From the NCBI RefSeq assembly GCF_001542405.1, contig NZ_LNCD01000093.1:1-64000 (forward strand): 64,000 nt of DNA, given 5' to 3'. The notes beneath the pieces were generated by a model. The model was not told the origin of the DNA. It was given only the letters and a program-made list of their open reading frames with translations, and made no database searches. Below are positions 17,372 through 27,196 of the stretch, in pieces; within the stretch, counting starts at the first letter, position 1, and each line of letters begins with the position of its first letter. Source of the stretch: Rhizobium altiplani (lineage in GTDB: Bacteria; Pseudomonadota; Alphaproteobacteria; Rhizobiales; Rhizobiaceae). The position numbers were made by a program, and so were the translations under genes.

Positions 17372-17734
17372 GTGAACCAGCTTCGCTCTCATCCTCCACT
17401 CGTCCGCAAGCTCCAGGAGGCGCTCGGCGATCAGCTCCGCGTCGTGCTCGATGATTCGACCCTCGTCGAAATCATGCTCAATCCGGACGGCAAACTGTTC
17501 ATCGAACGGCTTGGCCATGGCGTCGCACCAGCCGAAGAAATGTCGTCCGCAAGTGCTGAAATGATTATCGGAACTGTGGCGCATTCGCTCCAGTCCGAGG
17601 TTGACACCGAGCAACCAATCGTCTCCGGTGAACTGCCGATCGGCGGCCATCGCGTCGAGCATGACGTCTCCTTGGGCAACCAGGTGTTGAAGGAAAAGAC
17701 AATTGGCTTGGCAAAGAGCCGCGCCCAGGCCTGA
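17372..17734 (+). pseudogene. trbB: trbB 5' fragment (conjugal transfer ATPase)
   Basis: A GTG start at 17372 with an AGGAGA ribosome site opens VNQLRSHPPLVRKLQEALGD and runs to ELPIGGHR at about 17655, the N-terminal domain of TrbB (VirB11-like ATPase). Beyond that the frame reads the antisense of traB and stops at 17734. The ATPase Walker motifs and all later trb genes (trbC to trbI) are gone. It starts 10 bases after the traI stop, as in intact plasmids. Confidence 0.85.
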
Positions 17735-18841
17735 GCGCTGGCGCGCTGAATGGCGACGATGGATGTCCCTTTCGTCCACCAGCCATTGCCGACTGCGACG
17801 ATGAGGTCGGGATCCTCGAGCATGGAGTGCAGGACCGGCCAGACGATCAGTTGCTCGTAGCAGATCAGCGGCGCTATCCGACGGCCGGCGGCCGTCACGA
17901 CCGGATTTTCGAAAAAATGCGCCCGCGCACCGCCGCTCTGAGAGAGCAATGCGCGCCACGGCTGCCACATCGAACCTGGAACGGGCATGCGCTCGCGATA
18001 AAGAACCCGCGCGCCATCGCCGGAGATGGCGACCAGAACATTATCGTATACGCCCGCATCGATGACGGCTGCGCCGGCGATGACCATGGCGTCAGTTCCT
18101 CTCAAAGCTCGCACCCAGAACCGTTCGACGGTAGGCGTCCAAACCCAGGGAGCTTTAAGGAAGGACAATCGTGCGGGCGCCGCCCAGTACCCGATCCTTC
18201 ATCATGGCAATCAAATCACGGTGACGCTCAATGCTAACGTCGCGGCCCAGCGATGCGCCCATTTCAAGGTCGACCCCTTGCCACGATTCAGCTAGCTTCG
18301 GTTCGTCCCAGGTTGTGGCGGACCCGATCCAAAAGCCTGCCAGGATGATCGCGGCAGTTGGCCACATGCGGGTTACGAGGCCCATGAGGCCGGCTGTCGC
18401 ATCAGCCAGTCCCCACCATCCCCATCCCGGAAACAGTACGCCCGCCGCGGTGATCGGATGAGCCCAGCCGGTAATGCCGAATGGCGGAATGGCCATCAGA
18501 ACCGCCGCCAGGAAATAGCGACACGGACGAGCACCCACCTTCTTTGTCCAGAGGACGGTATGCACGATGACGAAGCCGGCGGACGCACAGAGCCAAAGCA
18601 ATAGTCCCGGCCACAGGTCCGAGGGATAGAAGGTCGCGACACCCTGCGGTAATCCCCGTGAGGCAGCCAGGAAATAGGCGACCGAGACAACTGCGGCGGT
18701 TAGTCTCATTCGCACAAGCGCCCAGAGAACCGGAAACGCGAAGGCGACCGGGAGAAGCAGGACGTGGCCACTCCATCCCACCACCCCGGCGACGACCGAA
18801 ACGGCAATCAATGCGACTGGCTGGAGCGGCTCACGGCGCAT
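17655..18841 (-). pseudogene. traB: traB, interrupted and 3'-truncated
   Basis: TraB is a membrane protein with a C-terminal nitrilase-like domain encoded after traF in Ti/Sym plasmids. The N-terminal membrane part (from MRREPLQPVALIAVS at 18841) runs to RTIVLP and then meets TAA at 18159-18161 where Glu of the nitrilase motif is expected. A one-base shift then moves the frame to VWTPTVERFWVRALRG, which continues through GRRIAPLICYEQLIVWP to KPIVFSFNT, where it joins trbB sequence head-to-head. So it has a nonsense codon, a frameshift and a deletion scar. Confidence 0.85.
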
Positions 18842-19397
18842 CGGTGAGCACCGGTTTCGCCAGGCCGAGGATCCCTGAGGCGGGCAGGGGGCCGAAGTAG
18901 CGAGAGTCATAGGAGCTCCTGAATGGTGAATGCAGAAAGACGCTGTCGTCAGGCACGACGCCGCCGGGATAGGGCTTCATCGGTCGGCCCTTACCGTCCC
19001 GCTCTATCAGGTCGGAGGACGCGATCGGACGCCCATCGATCGTCACGTCGGCGCCGATTTCGACATGCTGGCCAGCGACTGCGACGACGGCCTTGATGAG
19101 CGGCGCGACGCCGCCCTGGAAGGTGCCGGAGCGGAGATAACCACGCTCCCTTGCCTCCTGCATCACAGTCGTTATCGGAGGGCAAATGAAAACGAGACCC
19201 CCGCGAGCTGCCGGGCGATCGAGCGCCACGATACGCCAGAGGCCGAGGGGTTCGCTCGATGTCAGGTTAATTCGGAAACCGCCGACGATTGCGGCAGCAA
19301 CACCGCCGCCAACGACGGATATCGCCAGGCCCAAGAGCACGACTGCATGGGTCCTTCGAGCGCTTCTCGTACCGAACGCAAACACGGGTGTTTTCAT
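18831..19397 (-). CDS. traF: TraF conjugation peptidase (S26 signal-peptidase-like)
   Basis: Membrane-anchored serine peptidase that in RP4/Ti-type systems matures the pilin. It has an N-terminal transmembrane segment (VVLLGLAISVVGGGVAAAIV), the catalytic Ser in SSEPLGLWR, the general-base Lys in LIKAVVAVAGQHV and the C-terminal SxDSRYFGPLP box. The 188-aa length is normal. Its ATG overlaps the traA stop by 4 bases, and its end overlaps traB. The pilin gene trbC is missing here, so its natural substrate is not encoded in the window. Confidence 0.9.
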   Translation of the reverse strand: MKTPVFAFGTRSARRTHAVVLLGLAISVVGGGVAAAIVGGFRINLTSSEPLGLWRIVALDRPAARGGLVFICPPITTVMQEARERGYLRSGTFQGGVAPLIKAVVAVAGQHVEIGADVTIDGRPIASSDLIERDGKGRPMKPYPGGVVPDDSVFLHSPFRSSYDSRYFGPLPASGILGLAKPVLTDAP

Positions 19398-22300
19398 TTG
19401 AGCGAGAGCCCCTGGCTCTTCGTCTGACGTAGGGTCTCCGCCTGCTTCAGCGCCTCGGTTGTGCGCTCATGCGCGGCGAGCTGCTGCACCGTCCGCATCG
19501 AATTCCACGCCGCTTGCATCTCGACCTTCTGTCCTGCCGTCATTCCCGACGTGACGGCACTGAAGGTCTGTCCATTGGGGCCCTTCGCAGCAAGCGACAG
19601 GAAGGTCCGCTCGCCGAAACGCTCGGATACCGCCTTGGCAAAACCCTCCAGTTCGGCCTTCACCATTTTGTCGGCGAGCGCATATTCGAGGCCGGCGGCC
19701 AGGTCGTTCCGGTCGATCGCATCGCGCACGTGTTCCAATGCTTGTTTCGCGTTTGCCGACAGTGCGGGAATATCGATCGAGACCTTCAGACGGACGGCGC
19801 GCTCTTCGACCTCGAACTTGCGCTCCGCCTCCGCCCGCTGCCGCAGATAGCGCTCGAGGTTGCGGGCCAGCGCCGGCGCATTCGTTTGCGCCTTTTCCCG
19901 CTCCTCTCTGTCGGCCCGACTGGCAAGGATCCCGGTCTTGCCCTTCAGCGCGCCGAAGCTCTCGGGCTCCGATCCGATCTTGGCTATCGCCGACTTCGCA
20001 ACGCTCTCGTCCTTCAGCATTGCGTCGACGTTAACTGCCTTGAATGCGCTTTCCGCCTGGGCGTAGACGAGGTGGAAGCGGGTCGAGACCTCCTCCCATT
20101 GCTTCTTCAATCCTGGATCGGCTTCGACCTTATCCTCGATCGCCTGCTCGATCGATTTGGCGAAGGTTGTTCTGCCCGAGACAATCGGCTTTGCCTCCTT
20201 GGTGTTGTTTTGGGTTGGGGACTGAGCGGCGCTGCGGACGAGCCCGAGCTTTCCGGCGACAGCCGCAAGGCGGACACCGAGATTGGCAAGCTTTTGCTTC
20301 TGACCGACGATCCATTCCAGCCGGTCGCGGACCAGGGAGCGGGCGACATTGACGAGATTGAGACCGCGGGCTTCGGCAAAGCGAAGCGCCACGCGGTAGA
20401 AGGCGCTCTTCTCGTAATCCAGGGTCGTTTCCTTCGCACTCTTTCGCGACAGGATCGGGATCAACCCGCCGTTCTTCGCGAAGGATATGCGGCCGTAGTA
20501 GACGGCCAGATCCTCGCGATGACGGGTCATGGCGACATAGGTGAGATGGCGGTCGAGCGAAAGGGAAGCGAGCACCTTGACCTGGTCGACTGTGGCACCC
20601 TGGCTCTTGTGGATCGTCGTGGCATAGCCATGATCGAGGTTGTTGTAGAAGCGCTGTTCGACCAGCACCAGGCGGGCATTCTCCCCATCGCCGATCCGCG
20701 CCGTGATGCGTCCCGCTCCAACCTCCACGACCTTGGCCAGCATGCCGTTCTTGACGCCGAGCGATCCCTCGTTCTTCAGGAACACGATCTGGTCACCGAC
20801 GGCGAAGTTCCGTTCGCCGTCGGCGGTCTTGAACCTGGTTCCCTGATCGAGAACCCCGCGTTCGATGAGTTTGATGCGCGCCACCTGGTTGAGCATGTGA
20901 ACGTCACGGCGCAGATGAGCGAGGATGAGCGACGTCTTCGCCGGATCGTAATCGCGGTCCCAGGCAGCGATGAGGTTGTCAACAGCGTCGGCTTTGAGAT
21001 CCGACCCGATGACCCTGCCATTGGCGCGATAGGCGTCGACCGCCTTGCCGACCTTGCCGCGGGCCAGATCAAGCGAGGCGTCGCGCATCCACTGCTCGCG
21101 CTGGCGATAGATGGTTTCGAGTTCGCCATAGCCGATGCGGTCGGCAATGGCGCGGAAGGCCGCACCCGCTTCGATCGGCTGAAGCTGTTCCGGATCTCCG
21201 ACAAGGACGAGTTTGGCGCCGGACTTCGTCGCTGCTTCGACGAACAGCGCCATCTGCCGCGACGACACCATGCCCGCTTCATCAAGAACGAATACTGTCT
21301 TGTCGTCCAGCTGATTGCGACCTTGGTTCCAGCGCAGTTCCCAGGATGACAGCGTGCGGGAGACGATACCGGCTTCCTTCTCCAGGCCCTCAGCGGCCTT
21401 GCCCGCAAGCGCCCCGCCAACGACGCGATAACCGGCGGCTTCCCAGGCCTCGCGCGCGGCTTTCATCATCGTCGTCTTGCCCGCGCCTGCACGTCCGATC
21501 ACAGCAGCGATGCGCTCGCCTCCGGTAACATGTGCGATCGCCGCCTTCTGCTCGTCCGAGAGGCGCAGGTGACGGGCGAAGACCGCGTCCCGCACCGCGT
21601 CCGCCACGCTGTGAGAGGAGCGTTGATCCAACCAAATCGACCGACTGGCCATTTCCGCTTCTAGCCGGATGAGGTCGCGCGTCGTGTATTTCGCCGGCAC
21701 GCGTAGACCGCTTGAAAATTCGATCCGCTCGCGTTCAAGCCGGAGCGTCTCGGGGCTCTGCAGGATCCTTGCCATCAGATTTTGGAAGAGGTCGGCGTCG
21801 TCAATGTAGCGGTGGAGGATCTTGGCAACGTCACGTTCGTCGAAGACGCTCTTCTCCCGGGTGATCAGGTCGAGCACCAGTTCGGGACGGCGCTGAATGC
21901 GGCGGGCGTTTTCCGCCCGGCGCCCCTCCTGCAGCTCCATCCGCTCCAGCGAAGGGTCCCGCTCGGCCTCCGCCGACTTCCTTTCGATCGCCTTGACGCC
22001 GACGCCGAGGTGAATGGTCGGCTCGAGTTCGATCCCCTGCTTCTCGAAGGAACGGCCGTCGACGCGGAGATCGAGTCCGGCACGCGCCAGGTGTCGGTTC
22101 TGACAGGCAAACCAGCCGTCGCGAAAGACATTGAAATCATCGAGGCTACCGGCCCAGAGCTCGTAGACGATCTTGCCGGCATCGTTGCGCACCGGCGTGC
22201 CGTCAGGGCCGGTCACTGCGACCTTCTTGGCGCCGAACCCGTCTTCGGTCAGCGGCCGAAGCGTCGTCATCAGGTGCACATGCGGATTGCCTGGCGCATC

Positions 22301-22705
22301 GTGATAGACCCAGTCCGCCACCATCCCCTTCGATGTGATGTGCAGCTCGACGAAATCCCTCACGAGTTCGATATTCTGCGCGGTCGAGAGTTCCACCGGC
22401 AGCCCAACGGTCACGTCCTTGGCAAGCTGGGCATCGACACGCTTCTCGAAAGTTTCGACGCTATTCCAGAAGGCCTCGCACGCCCCGGAGACGGAGCGAT
22501 CGGCAATCATCGCCCGGAGCCATTTCGGTGCATCAGCCGGGATCACGAACTCTTCGTGCAGCAAGCCTTGCTTGCGTGTGTAGTCGATCGTGCGGGCCTC
22601 CCGCTCGTACTCCATCTTGGCGCAATGCCGGTAGGCCGCCGACAGCACGGCGCTGCGGCCGGAGCCGCGGGCGACGATGCTGACGGAGAAATGAGGCACG
22701 GCCAC
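19394..22705 (-). CDS. traA: TraA conjugative relaxase-helicase
   Basis: Initiates transfer by nicking oriT and unwinding the strand. The N-terminal MobA/MobL (MOBQ) relaxase domain opens HFSVSIVARGSGRSAV and has the histidine motif HDAPGNPHVHLMTT. A RecD-like helicase follows with Walker A VIGRAGAGKTTMM, VFVLDEAGMVSSRQ and YATTIHKSQGATVDQ. The C-terminus is a long charged region. I prefer the GTG at 22705 (VAVPHFSVS); the frame is open to a TTG at 22729. About 1103 aa fits Ti/Sym TraA. It diverges from traC across oriT and leads traAFB. Confidence 0.93.
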   Translation of the reverse strand: MAVPHFSVSIVARGSGRSAVLSAAYRHCAKMEYEREARTIDYTRKQGLLHEEFVIPADAPKWLRAMIADRSVSGACEAFWNSVETFEKRVDAQLAKDVTVGLPVELSTAQNIELVRDFVELHITSKGMVADWVYHDAPGNPHVHLMTTLRPLTEDGFGAKKVAVTGPDGTPVRNDAGKIVYELWAGSLDDFNVFRDGWFACQNRHLARAGLDLRVDGRSFEKQGIELEPTIHLGVGVKAIERKSAEAERDPSLERMELQEGRRAENARRIQRRPELVLDLITREKSVFDERDVAKILHRYIDDADLFQNLMARILQSPETLRLERERIEFSSGLRVPAKYTTRDLIRLEAEMASRSIWLDQRSSHSVADAVRDAVFARHLRLSDEQKAAIAHVTGGERIAAVIGRAGAGKTTMMKAAREAWEAAGYRVVGGALAGKAAEGLEKEAGIVSRTLSSWELRWNQGRNQLDDKTVFVLDEAGMVSSRQMALFVEAATKSGAKLVLVGDPEQLQPIEAGAAFRAIADRIGYGELETIYRQREQWMRDASLDLARGKVGKAVDAYRANGRVIGSDLKADAVDNLIAAWDRDYDPAKTSLILAHLRRDVHMLNQVARIKLIERGVLDQGTRFKTADGERNFAVGDQIVFLKNEGSLGVKNGMLAKVVEVGAGRITARIGDGENARLVLVEQRFYNNLDHGYATTIHKSQGATVDQVKVLASLSLDRHLTYVAMTRHREDLAVYYGRISFAKNGGLIPILSRKSAKETTLDYEKSAFYRVALRFAEARGLNLVNVARSLVRDRLEWIVGQKQKLANLGVRLAAVAGKLGLVRSAAQSPTQNNTKEAKPIVSGRTTFAKSIEQAIEDKVEADPGLKKQWEEVSTRFHLVYAQAESAFKAVNVDAMLKDESVAKSAIAKIGSEPESFGALKGKTGILASRADREEREKAQTNAPALARNLERYLRQRAEAERKFEVEERAVRLKVSIDIPALSANAKQALEHVRDAIDRNDLAAGLEYALADKMVKAELEGFAKAVSERFGERTFLSLAAKGPNGQTFSAVTSGMTAGQKVEMQAAWNSMRTVQQLAAHERTTEALKQAETLRQTKSQGLSLK

Positions 22706-22784
22706 GGCGGAGTTCTTTCCCGATTGCAAGCAAAATCAACATGTTCGGCAGCGAGATCGGCCCCGCCGGGGCGCTCTCAAAAGA

Positions 22785-22816
22785 ACGTCGCGCCAGCGAC
22801 GTATAATTGCGCCCTT
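22785..22816. other. oriT nick region
   Basis: A perfect 7-bp inverted repeat ACGTCGC-GCCA-GCGACGT (22785-22802) is followed by ATAATTGCGCCCTT (22803-22816). This matches the RSF1010/pTi-type oriT core, where nicking occurs by the GCGCCCTT sequence. It lies between the divergent traA and traC genes, its standard place. TraA would cut here with TraC/TraD help. Confidence 0.88.
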
Positions 22817-22962
22817 CGGATGCCGCTCTTGCCGAGCGGCCGGGATCATCCACGAAAGCATCGCCCTTGGCGATTGTAGGATTAACAGTAGTGCGTTCCA
22901 CACCGACGTCCGGAAGATGGGGTCCGAGAGACAAGTTTTCGCACCCAAGGAGCTATCCGGAC

Positions 22963-23259
22963 ATGAAGAAGCCATCCTCGAAAATCCGCGACGAAATCGC
23001 CAGGCTCCAGGAGCAGTTGAAGCTCGCCGAAACCCGGGAGGCCGAACGCATCGGCCGGATCGCGCTTAAAGCCGGTCTCGGTGAGATCGAGATCGACGAG
23101 GGTGAACTGCAGGCAGCATTCGAGGATCTGGTGAAACGCTTTCGCGGGGGCAAGGCCCGTACGACCGGAGGGAAGGGGGCAGGCGGCGCAGGCGACGGCA
23201 GCACGCCCACCGCGCAGAACCCGCCTGGCGCGGCTGAGGGCAGGACTGGCGAGGCTTGA
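22963..23259 (+). CDS. traC: TraC conjugation accessory protein
   Basis: Small relaxosome-associated protein of the traCDG operon. The N-terminal half is a charged helix (KIRDEIARLQEQLKLAETRE), probably a coiled coil. A segment LGEIEIDEGELQAAFEDLVKRF is typical of TraC/MobC-like proteins, and the C-terminus is Gly/Ala-rich and disordered. The ATG at 22963 follows an AAGGAG site. Length 98 aa. It lies 147 bp from the oriT core, and traD follows after 4 bp. Confidence 0.88.
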   Translation: MKKPSSKIRDEIARLQEQLKLAETREAERIGRIALKAGLGEIEIDEGELQAAFEDLVKRFRGGKARTTGGKGAGGAGDGSTPTAQNPPGAAEGRTGEA

Positions 23260-23263
23260 GCGG

Positions 23264-23479
23264 ATGCGAAGATCGACGACTTCAGATGCCCGCAAGAAGG
23301 ACACACGCGAAAAGATCGAACTCGGCGGTCTGATCGTCAAGGCGGGGCTGCGCTACGAGAAGCGGGCGCTGCTGCTTGGGCTCCTCATCGATGCCGCCGC
23401 GCGGCTGAAGGGAGACGCACAGGAGCGCTCACGGCTTGCCGCACTCGGTGCTGAAGCGTTCGGAGAGAGAGATGACTAG
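23264..23479 (+). CDS. traD: TraD conjugation protein
   Basis: 71-aa protein typical of TraD of Ti/Sym plasmids (KIELGGLIVKAGLRYEKRALLLGLLIDAA), an Ala/Leu-rich helical accessory of the relaxosome/coupling system. This TraD is not the F-plasmid coupling protein of the same name. It starts 4 bp after traC and overlaps the traG start by 8 bases, so traCDG is a tight operon. Confidence 0.88.
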   Translation: MRRSTTSDARKKDTREKIELGGLIVKAGLRYEKRALLLGLLIDAAARLKGDAQERSRLAALGAEAFGERDD

Positions 23480-25394
23480 GATCCTGCTGCTCGTTGCACC
23501 CTGCGCGTTGATGATGCTGACGGCCATCGGCATGACCAGGATCGAACACTGGCTATCCCACTTCGGCAAGAGCGATGCCGCCCGGCAGATGCTCGGCCGT
23601 GCGGGCATCGCTCTGCCCTATGTCGCCGCGTCGATCGTCGGCATCGTCTTTCTGTTTGCGAGCGCCGGCTCGGTGCGGATCAGGACGGCAGGATGGGGCG
23701 TTGTCACGGGCGCGACAGCGACGCTCGTCCTCGCGGTCCTGCGCGAGGCATCGAGGCTCTCCGCGTTTCTCGGACAAGTCCCGGCCGGCAAATCCATCTT
23801 CAACTATCTCGATCCAGCAACGACGATCGGCGCCGCCACGGTGCTGATGTCGGCGCTGTTGGGCACGCGGGTGGCGATTGCCGGCAACGCCGCGTTCGCA
23901 AGGCCCGAGCCCAAGCGCATCGTTGGAAAACGGGCGGTGCATGGCGAGGCCGACTGGATGAAATTATCGCAAGCAGAAAAGCTTTTTGCCGAGAGCGGCG
24001 GCATCGTCATCGGCGAGCGCTACCGGGTCGACCGGGATAGCAGCGCGGCACACTCGTTTCGCGCTGACAGCGCCGAGACCTGGGGAGCGGGTGGTAAGTC
24101 GCCGCTGCTTTGCTTCGATGGCTCGTTCGGCTCATCGCACGGCATCGTGTTCGCCGGATCCGGTGGTTTCAAGACGACATCAGTCACGATCCCGACGGCG
24201 CTAAAATGGGGTGGCGCCCTCGTTGTTCTCGATCCTTCGAACGAGGTTGCGCCAATGGTATCGAAGCACCGTGGCGACGCCAACCGCGACGTCTTCGTGC
24301 TCGATCCGAAACACTCAGAAATCGGCTTCAACGCGCTCGACTGGATCGGCCGGTTCGGGGGAACCAAAGAGGAGGATATCGCCTCCGTCGCGTCGTGGAT
24401 CATGAGCGATAGCGGTGGCGCGCGTGGCGTCCGTGACGACTTCTTTCGCGCCTCGGCCTTGCAATTACTCACTGCGCTGATTGCTGACACTTGCCTCTCC
24501 GGCCACACGCCGGAAAACGACCAGACACTCCGGCAAGTGCGCAAGAACTTGTCCGAGCCGGAGCCCCAGCTGCGCCAGCGGCTGCAGGAAATCTATGACA
24601 ATTCAAGTTCGGATTTCGTAAAGGAGAATGTCGCGGCCTTCGTTAACATGACGCCGGAAACATTCTCGGGCGTTTACGCCAACGCGGTCAAGGAAACCCA
24701 CTGGCTGTCCTACCCGAACTACGCCGCCCTGGTCTCGGGCAAGACCTTTACGACGGGTGATCTTGCAGATGGAAAAACGGACGTGTTCATCAACGTAGAT
24801 CTCAAGGCATTGGAGACGCATGCGGGCTTGGCGCGCGTCATCATCGGTTCGTTTCTGAACGCCATCTACAACCGCAACGGCGAGATGCCGGGCAGGGCGC
24901 TCTTCCTTCTCGATGAGGTGGCGCGCCTTGGATACATGCGCATCCTGGAAACCGCGCGTGACGCAGGCCGCAAATATGGAATCACGCTCACCACAATCTA
25001 CCAGTCGATCGGCCAGATGCGTGAAACCTATGGCGGCCGAGACGCGGCAAGCAAGTGGTTCGAGAGCGCAAGCTGGATTTCATTCGCCGCCATCAACGAT
25101 CCCGAGACGGCCGACTACATCTCGCGCCGCTGCGGCATGACGACCGTAGAGATCGATCAGGTCAGCCGCAGTGTCCAGTCGAAAGGATCGTCGCGCACGC
25201 GATCGAAACAACTTGCCGCCAGACCTCTGATCCAGCCGCATGAGGTGCTGCGCATGCGTGCCGACGAGCAGATCGTCTTCACCGCCGGAAACGCGCCGCT
25301 CCGGTGTGGGCGCGCAATCTGGTTTAGGCGTGAGGACATGAAGGCATGTGTGAAGCCGAACGCGTTCTTCCGCGATACTGCGGACAAGCCGTAA
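23472..25394 (+). CDS. traG: TraG type IV coupling protein
   Basis: VirD4-like ATPase that links the relaxosome to the mating channel. Two N-terminal membrane segments (LLLVAPCALMMLTAIGM; LPYVAASIVGIVFLFA) precede the ATPase with Walker A-like GSGGFKTTSVTIP, LDPSNEVAP and Walker B-like LFLLDEVARLGYM. The 640-aa length is full. The ATG at 23472 inside the traD end is the usual start; the frame extends slightly upstream. It appears intact although its partner trb channel is deleted. Confidence 0.93.
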   Translation: MTRILLLVAPCALMMLTAIGMTRIEHWLSHFGKSDAARQMLGRAGIALPYVAASIVGIVFLFASAGSVRIRTAGWGVVTGATATLVLAVLREASRLSAFLGQVPAGKSIFNYLDPATTIGAATVLMSALLGTRVAIAGNAAFARPEPKRIVGKRAVHGEADWMKLSQAEKLFAESGGIVIGERYRVDRDSSAAHSFRADSAETWGAGGKSPLLCFDGSFGSSHGIVFAGSGGFKTTSVTIPTALKWGGALVVLDPSNEVAPMVSKHRGDANRDVFVLDPKHSEIGFNALDWIGRFGGTKEEDIASVASWIMSDSGGARGVRDDFFRASALQLLTALIADTCLSGHTPENDQTLRQVRKNLSEPEPQLRQRLQEIYDNSSSDFVKENVAAFVNMTPETFSGVYANAVKETHWLSYPNYAALVSGKTFTTGDLADGKTDVFINVDLKALETHAGLARVIIGSFLNAIYNRNGEMPGRALFLLDEVARLGYMRILETARDAGRKYGITLTTIYQSIGQMRETYGGRDAASKWFESASWISFAAINDPETADYISRRCGMTTVEIDQVSRSVQSKGSSRTRSKQLAARPLIQPHEVLRMRADEQIVFTAGNAPLRCGRAIWFRREDMKACVKPNAFFRDTADKP

Positions 25395-25400
25395 GATCGG

Positions 25401-25628
25401 TCAAGTCGCATCGGCGGGCGGCCCGTCCAGCAGCCCATCGAAGACTTCGAGCAGCGCGTTGGTAATCGCCTGCCCCAGAGCATTGCCTGCAGTACGGAGA
25501 TCATCCTCCGTGCCGTCACGCGCGGCCTGGGCAAGCTCGAAGCCCTGCTCGCCGACAATCTGTTTGGCGACTTCGATTGCCCAGAGACCGAAGTCGCCGC
25601 GGCTTCCAATTTGAACCGTATCGTCCAT
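25401..25628 (-). CDS. Small conserved hypothetical protein next to traG
   Basis: 75 aa from the ATG at 25628 (MDDTVQIGSRGDFGLWAIEV). Soluble, Glu/Ala-rich and probably helical, with no known domain. It converges on traG with a 6-bp gap. The open frame extends to 25949, but the upstream part has no protein-like character. A gene of this size beside traG is common on rhizobial plasmids, which is the main support. Confidence 0.55.
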   Translation of the reverse strand: MDDTVQIGSRGDFGLWAIEVAKQIVGEQGFELAQAARDGTEDDLRTAGNALGQAITNALLEVFDGLLDGPPADAT

Positions 25629-25915
25629 GATCAACCTTTGGATATTTTTCGCGCCCATACACTCGGCTGCGACAAATGACAGTACATGAGCCATAGCGCA
25701 ACGCCGAATACCGCCTTCCGTCGCTCTTCCAGAACCCTCGGAAGAGAAAACGGCAAGATGCGTTTCGTTTGCCAGCTTGAAATCTATCCGATCGGCCGAA
25801 GGGAGGCGGGACCGACTGCGCCCCACTCCTAAACACCACCTGAGGCCGACCTGTTCATAAAGACAGATGAAACCGGGCTCGACGTAGATTGATGCAAACA
25901 GCAGAGGACGGGCAC

Positions 25916-26461
25916 GTGGCGAAATCGAATGTGGTTCCGATGAGACCACGGCGCAAAAACAGCAGCGGGAACGATCGATATCGGCCGGAGCGAAAATTCC
26001 GAACGGGACAGAACGGCCCGCGCAAGTCGCTGATGGGTCATCTCAGCCATCATCATTGGAGCGGGTGGTTGGCTTACCTCCGGCGGCGCTGGTGATCTCT
26101 CCGGCGTGCTGGCTCTTGCCAAGATACCGACAACGGATACGTCGCAGGCCGTTTTTCGTTGTGCGGCGAGAGCGTGCGAATGAACTGCGTCGTCGACGGC
26201 GACACTTTCTGGTTTGGGGGGAGAAAAAACCGCATGGCGGATATCGACACGCCGGAACTCAGCCCTCCTCGCTGCGAGGGGGAGCGGATCAAGGGCGAGG
26301 CGGCGAAGGCACGCCTGCTCACGCTTTTGAACGCGGGCAAGTTCTCGCTGTCATCAGGTTTGCGGGACGAGAACGAGCATGGCCGAAAACTCCGGAACGT
26401 CACGCGGGAGGGACGATCGCTCGGCGACCACCTCATCGATGAAGGTCTTGCCCGGCGCTAG
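25916..26461 (+). pseudogene. Thermonuclease-like (SNase) gene, frameshifted
   Basis: Three frames must be joined to give one protein: VAKSNVVPMRPRRKNSSG... (GTG at 25916) to the first break near 26065, then GGAGDLSGVLALAKIPTTDT to FRCA near 26160, then GESVRMNCVVDGDTFWFGGR to LIDEGLARR at 26461. The last part is a Staphylococcal-nuclease-like domain (VDGDTFW, RMADIDTPE). The apparent one-base loss at GCGGCG near 26160 explains the second break. The full protein would have a membrane anchor before the nuclease domain. Whether the nuclease part alone is made is unknown. Confidence 0.7.
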
Positions 26462-26858
26462 GACTGCGCAAGACTTTTATGGTGCGAGTAAGGAGCTGCG
26501 AGAGGATCGTCACCTGGATGGGCGGAGACCGTTTTCGGCCACCGTGAGCATCGCGAATAGGGCCGTACGCCGCAGGCGTCTCGCCCAAAGACTTTCGGCT
26601 TTGCACGTTCGATCGACCGAGGCCCGACATATATCGATGGATTGTCACATCAGCGCGTGTTCGTGACCCGCGATAATAGAAGCGCTCGACCAGCGCAGCA
26701 CCCAGGACCGGCAGCAGCGCCAAAACCGCAAGATGGAAGATCCTATGGAGGCCGAAAAAAATGGACACGGCGATAGCAAAGATGGCGCCCAACAACGCGC
26801 CGATGACATAGGCAGATAGCCTTTCATGTGACATCCTCATGCTGTTTTCGAGATCCAT
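26433..26858 (-). CDS. Possible small membrane protein
   Basis: From the ATG at 26858 the frame encodes a hydrophilic start and two hydrophobic stretches (VIGALLGAIFAIAVSIFFGL; IFHLAVLALLPVLGAALVE), then a basic tail. Beyond about residue 75 the sequence loses protein-like character, so the 3' part may be frameshifted. Its end overlaps the convergent nuclease relic. No family recognised. Confidence 0.35.
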   Translation of the reverse strand: MDLENSMRMSHERLSAYVIGALLGAIFAIAVSIFFGLHRIFHLAVLALLPVLGAALVERFYYRGSRTRADVTIHRYMSGLGRSNVQSRKSLGETPAAYGPIRDAHGGRKRSPPIQVTILSQLLTRTIKVLRSPSAGQDLHR

Positions 26859-27196
26859 AATCTTCTCGGAGGTGAAATCCGGGCGAAGAGAAAAACCTGC
26901 GCCAGCGCACGCCTGAAACAGTCGAAGCTCCCGGAAATAGACCTCTCTCATTGGATGTTCGAGATTCGGCGGCAGTCGCAGACGCTCATTGTGCCAAGCC
27001 CAGTCTTGAAGGGAAACCCCGCGCAGATCCTTTAAGTTCCTTATTGATGGTCGCCCGCCGCACGGACCGGCATCCAGGTAAATTCGCGCAAGCCCGTCGT
27101 GTCCGATGGCATGCCATCAGCGATATGAATCAATCCCTGCCGACCGATTCATAAGTCTCGTTGGACGCGATTCCGCTGATCGGCGATTCTGATCTC
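26859..27196. other. Non-coding stretch before the WGR gene
   Basis: About 340 bp without a supported gene or strong repeat. The WGR gene may start at a TTG (27161) inside it. Confidence 0.4.

Noticed and set aside
19469..21349. 626-codon plus-strand open frame
   Set aside because: Exact antisense of the traA relaxase-helicase; composition follows the third-position GC of traA. A shadow, as is the 365-codon frame at 21782-22879.
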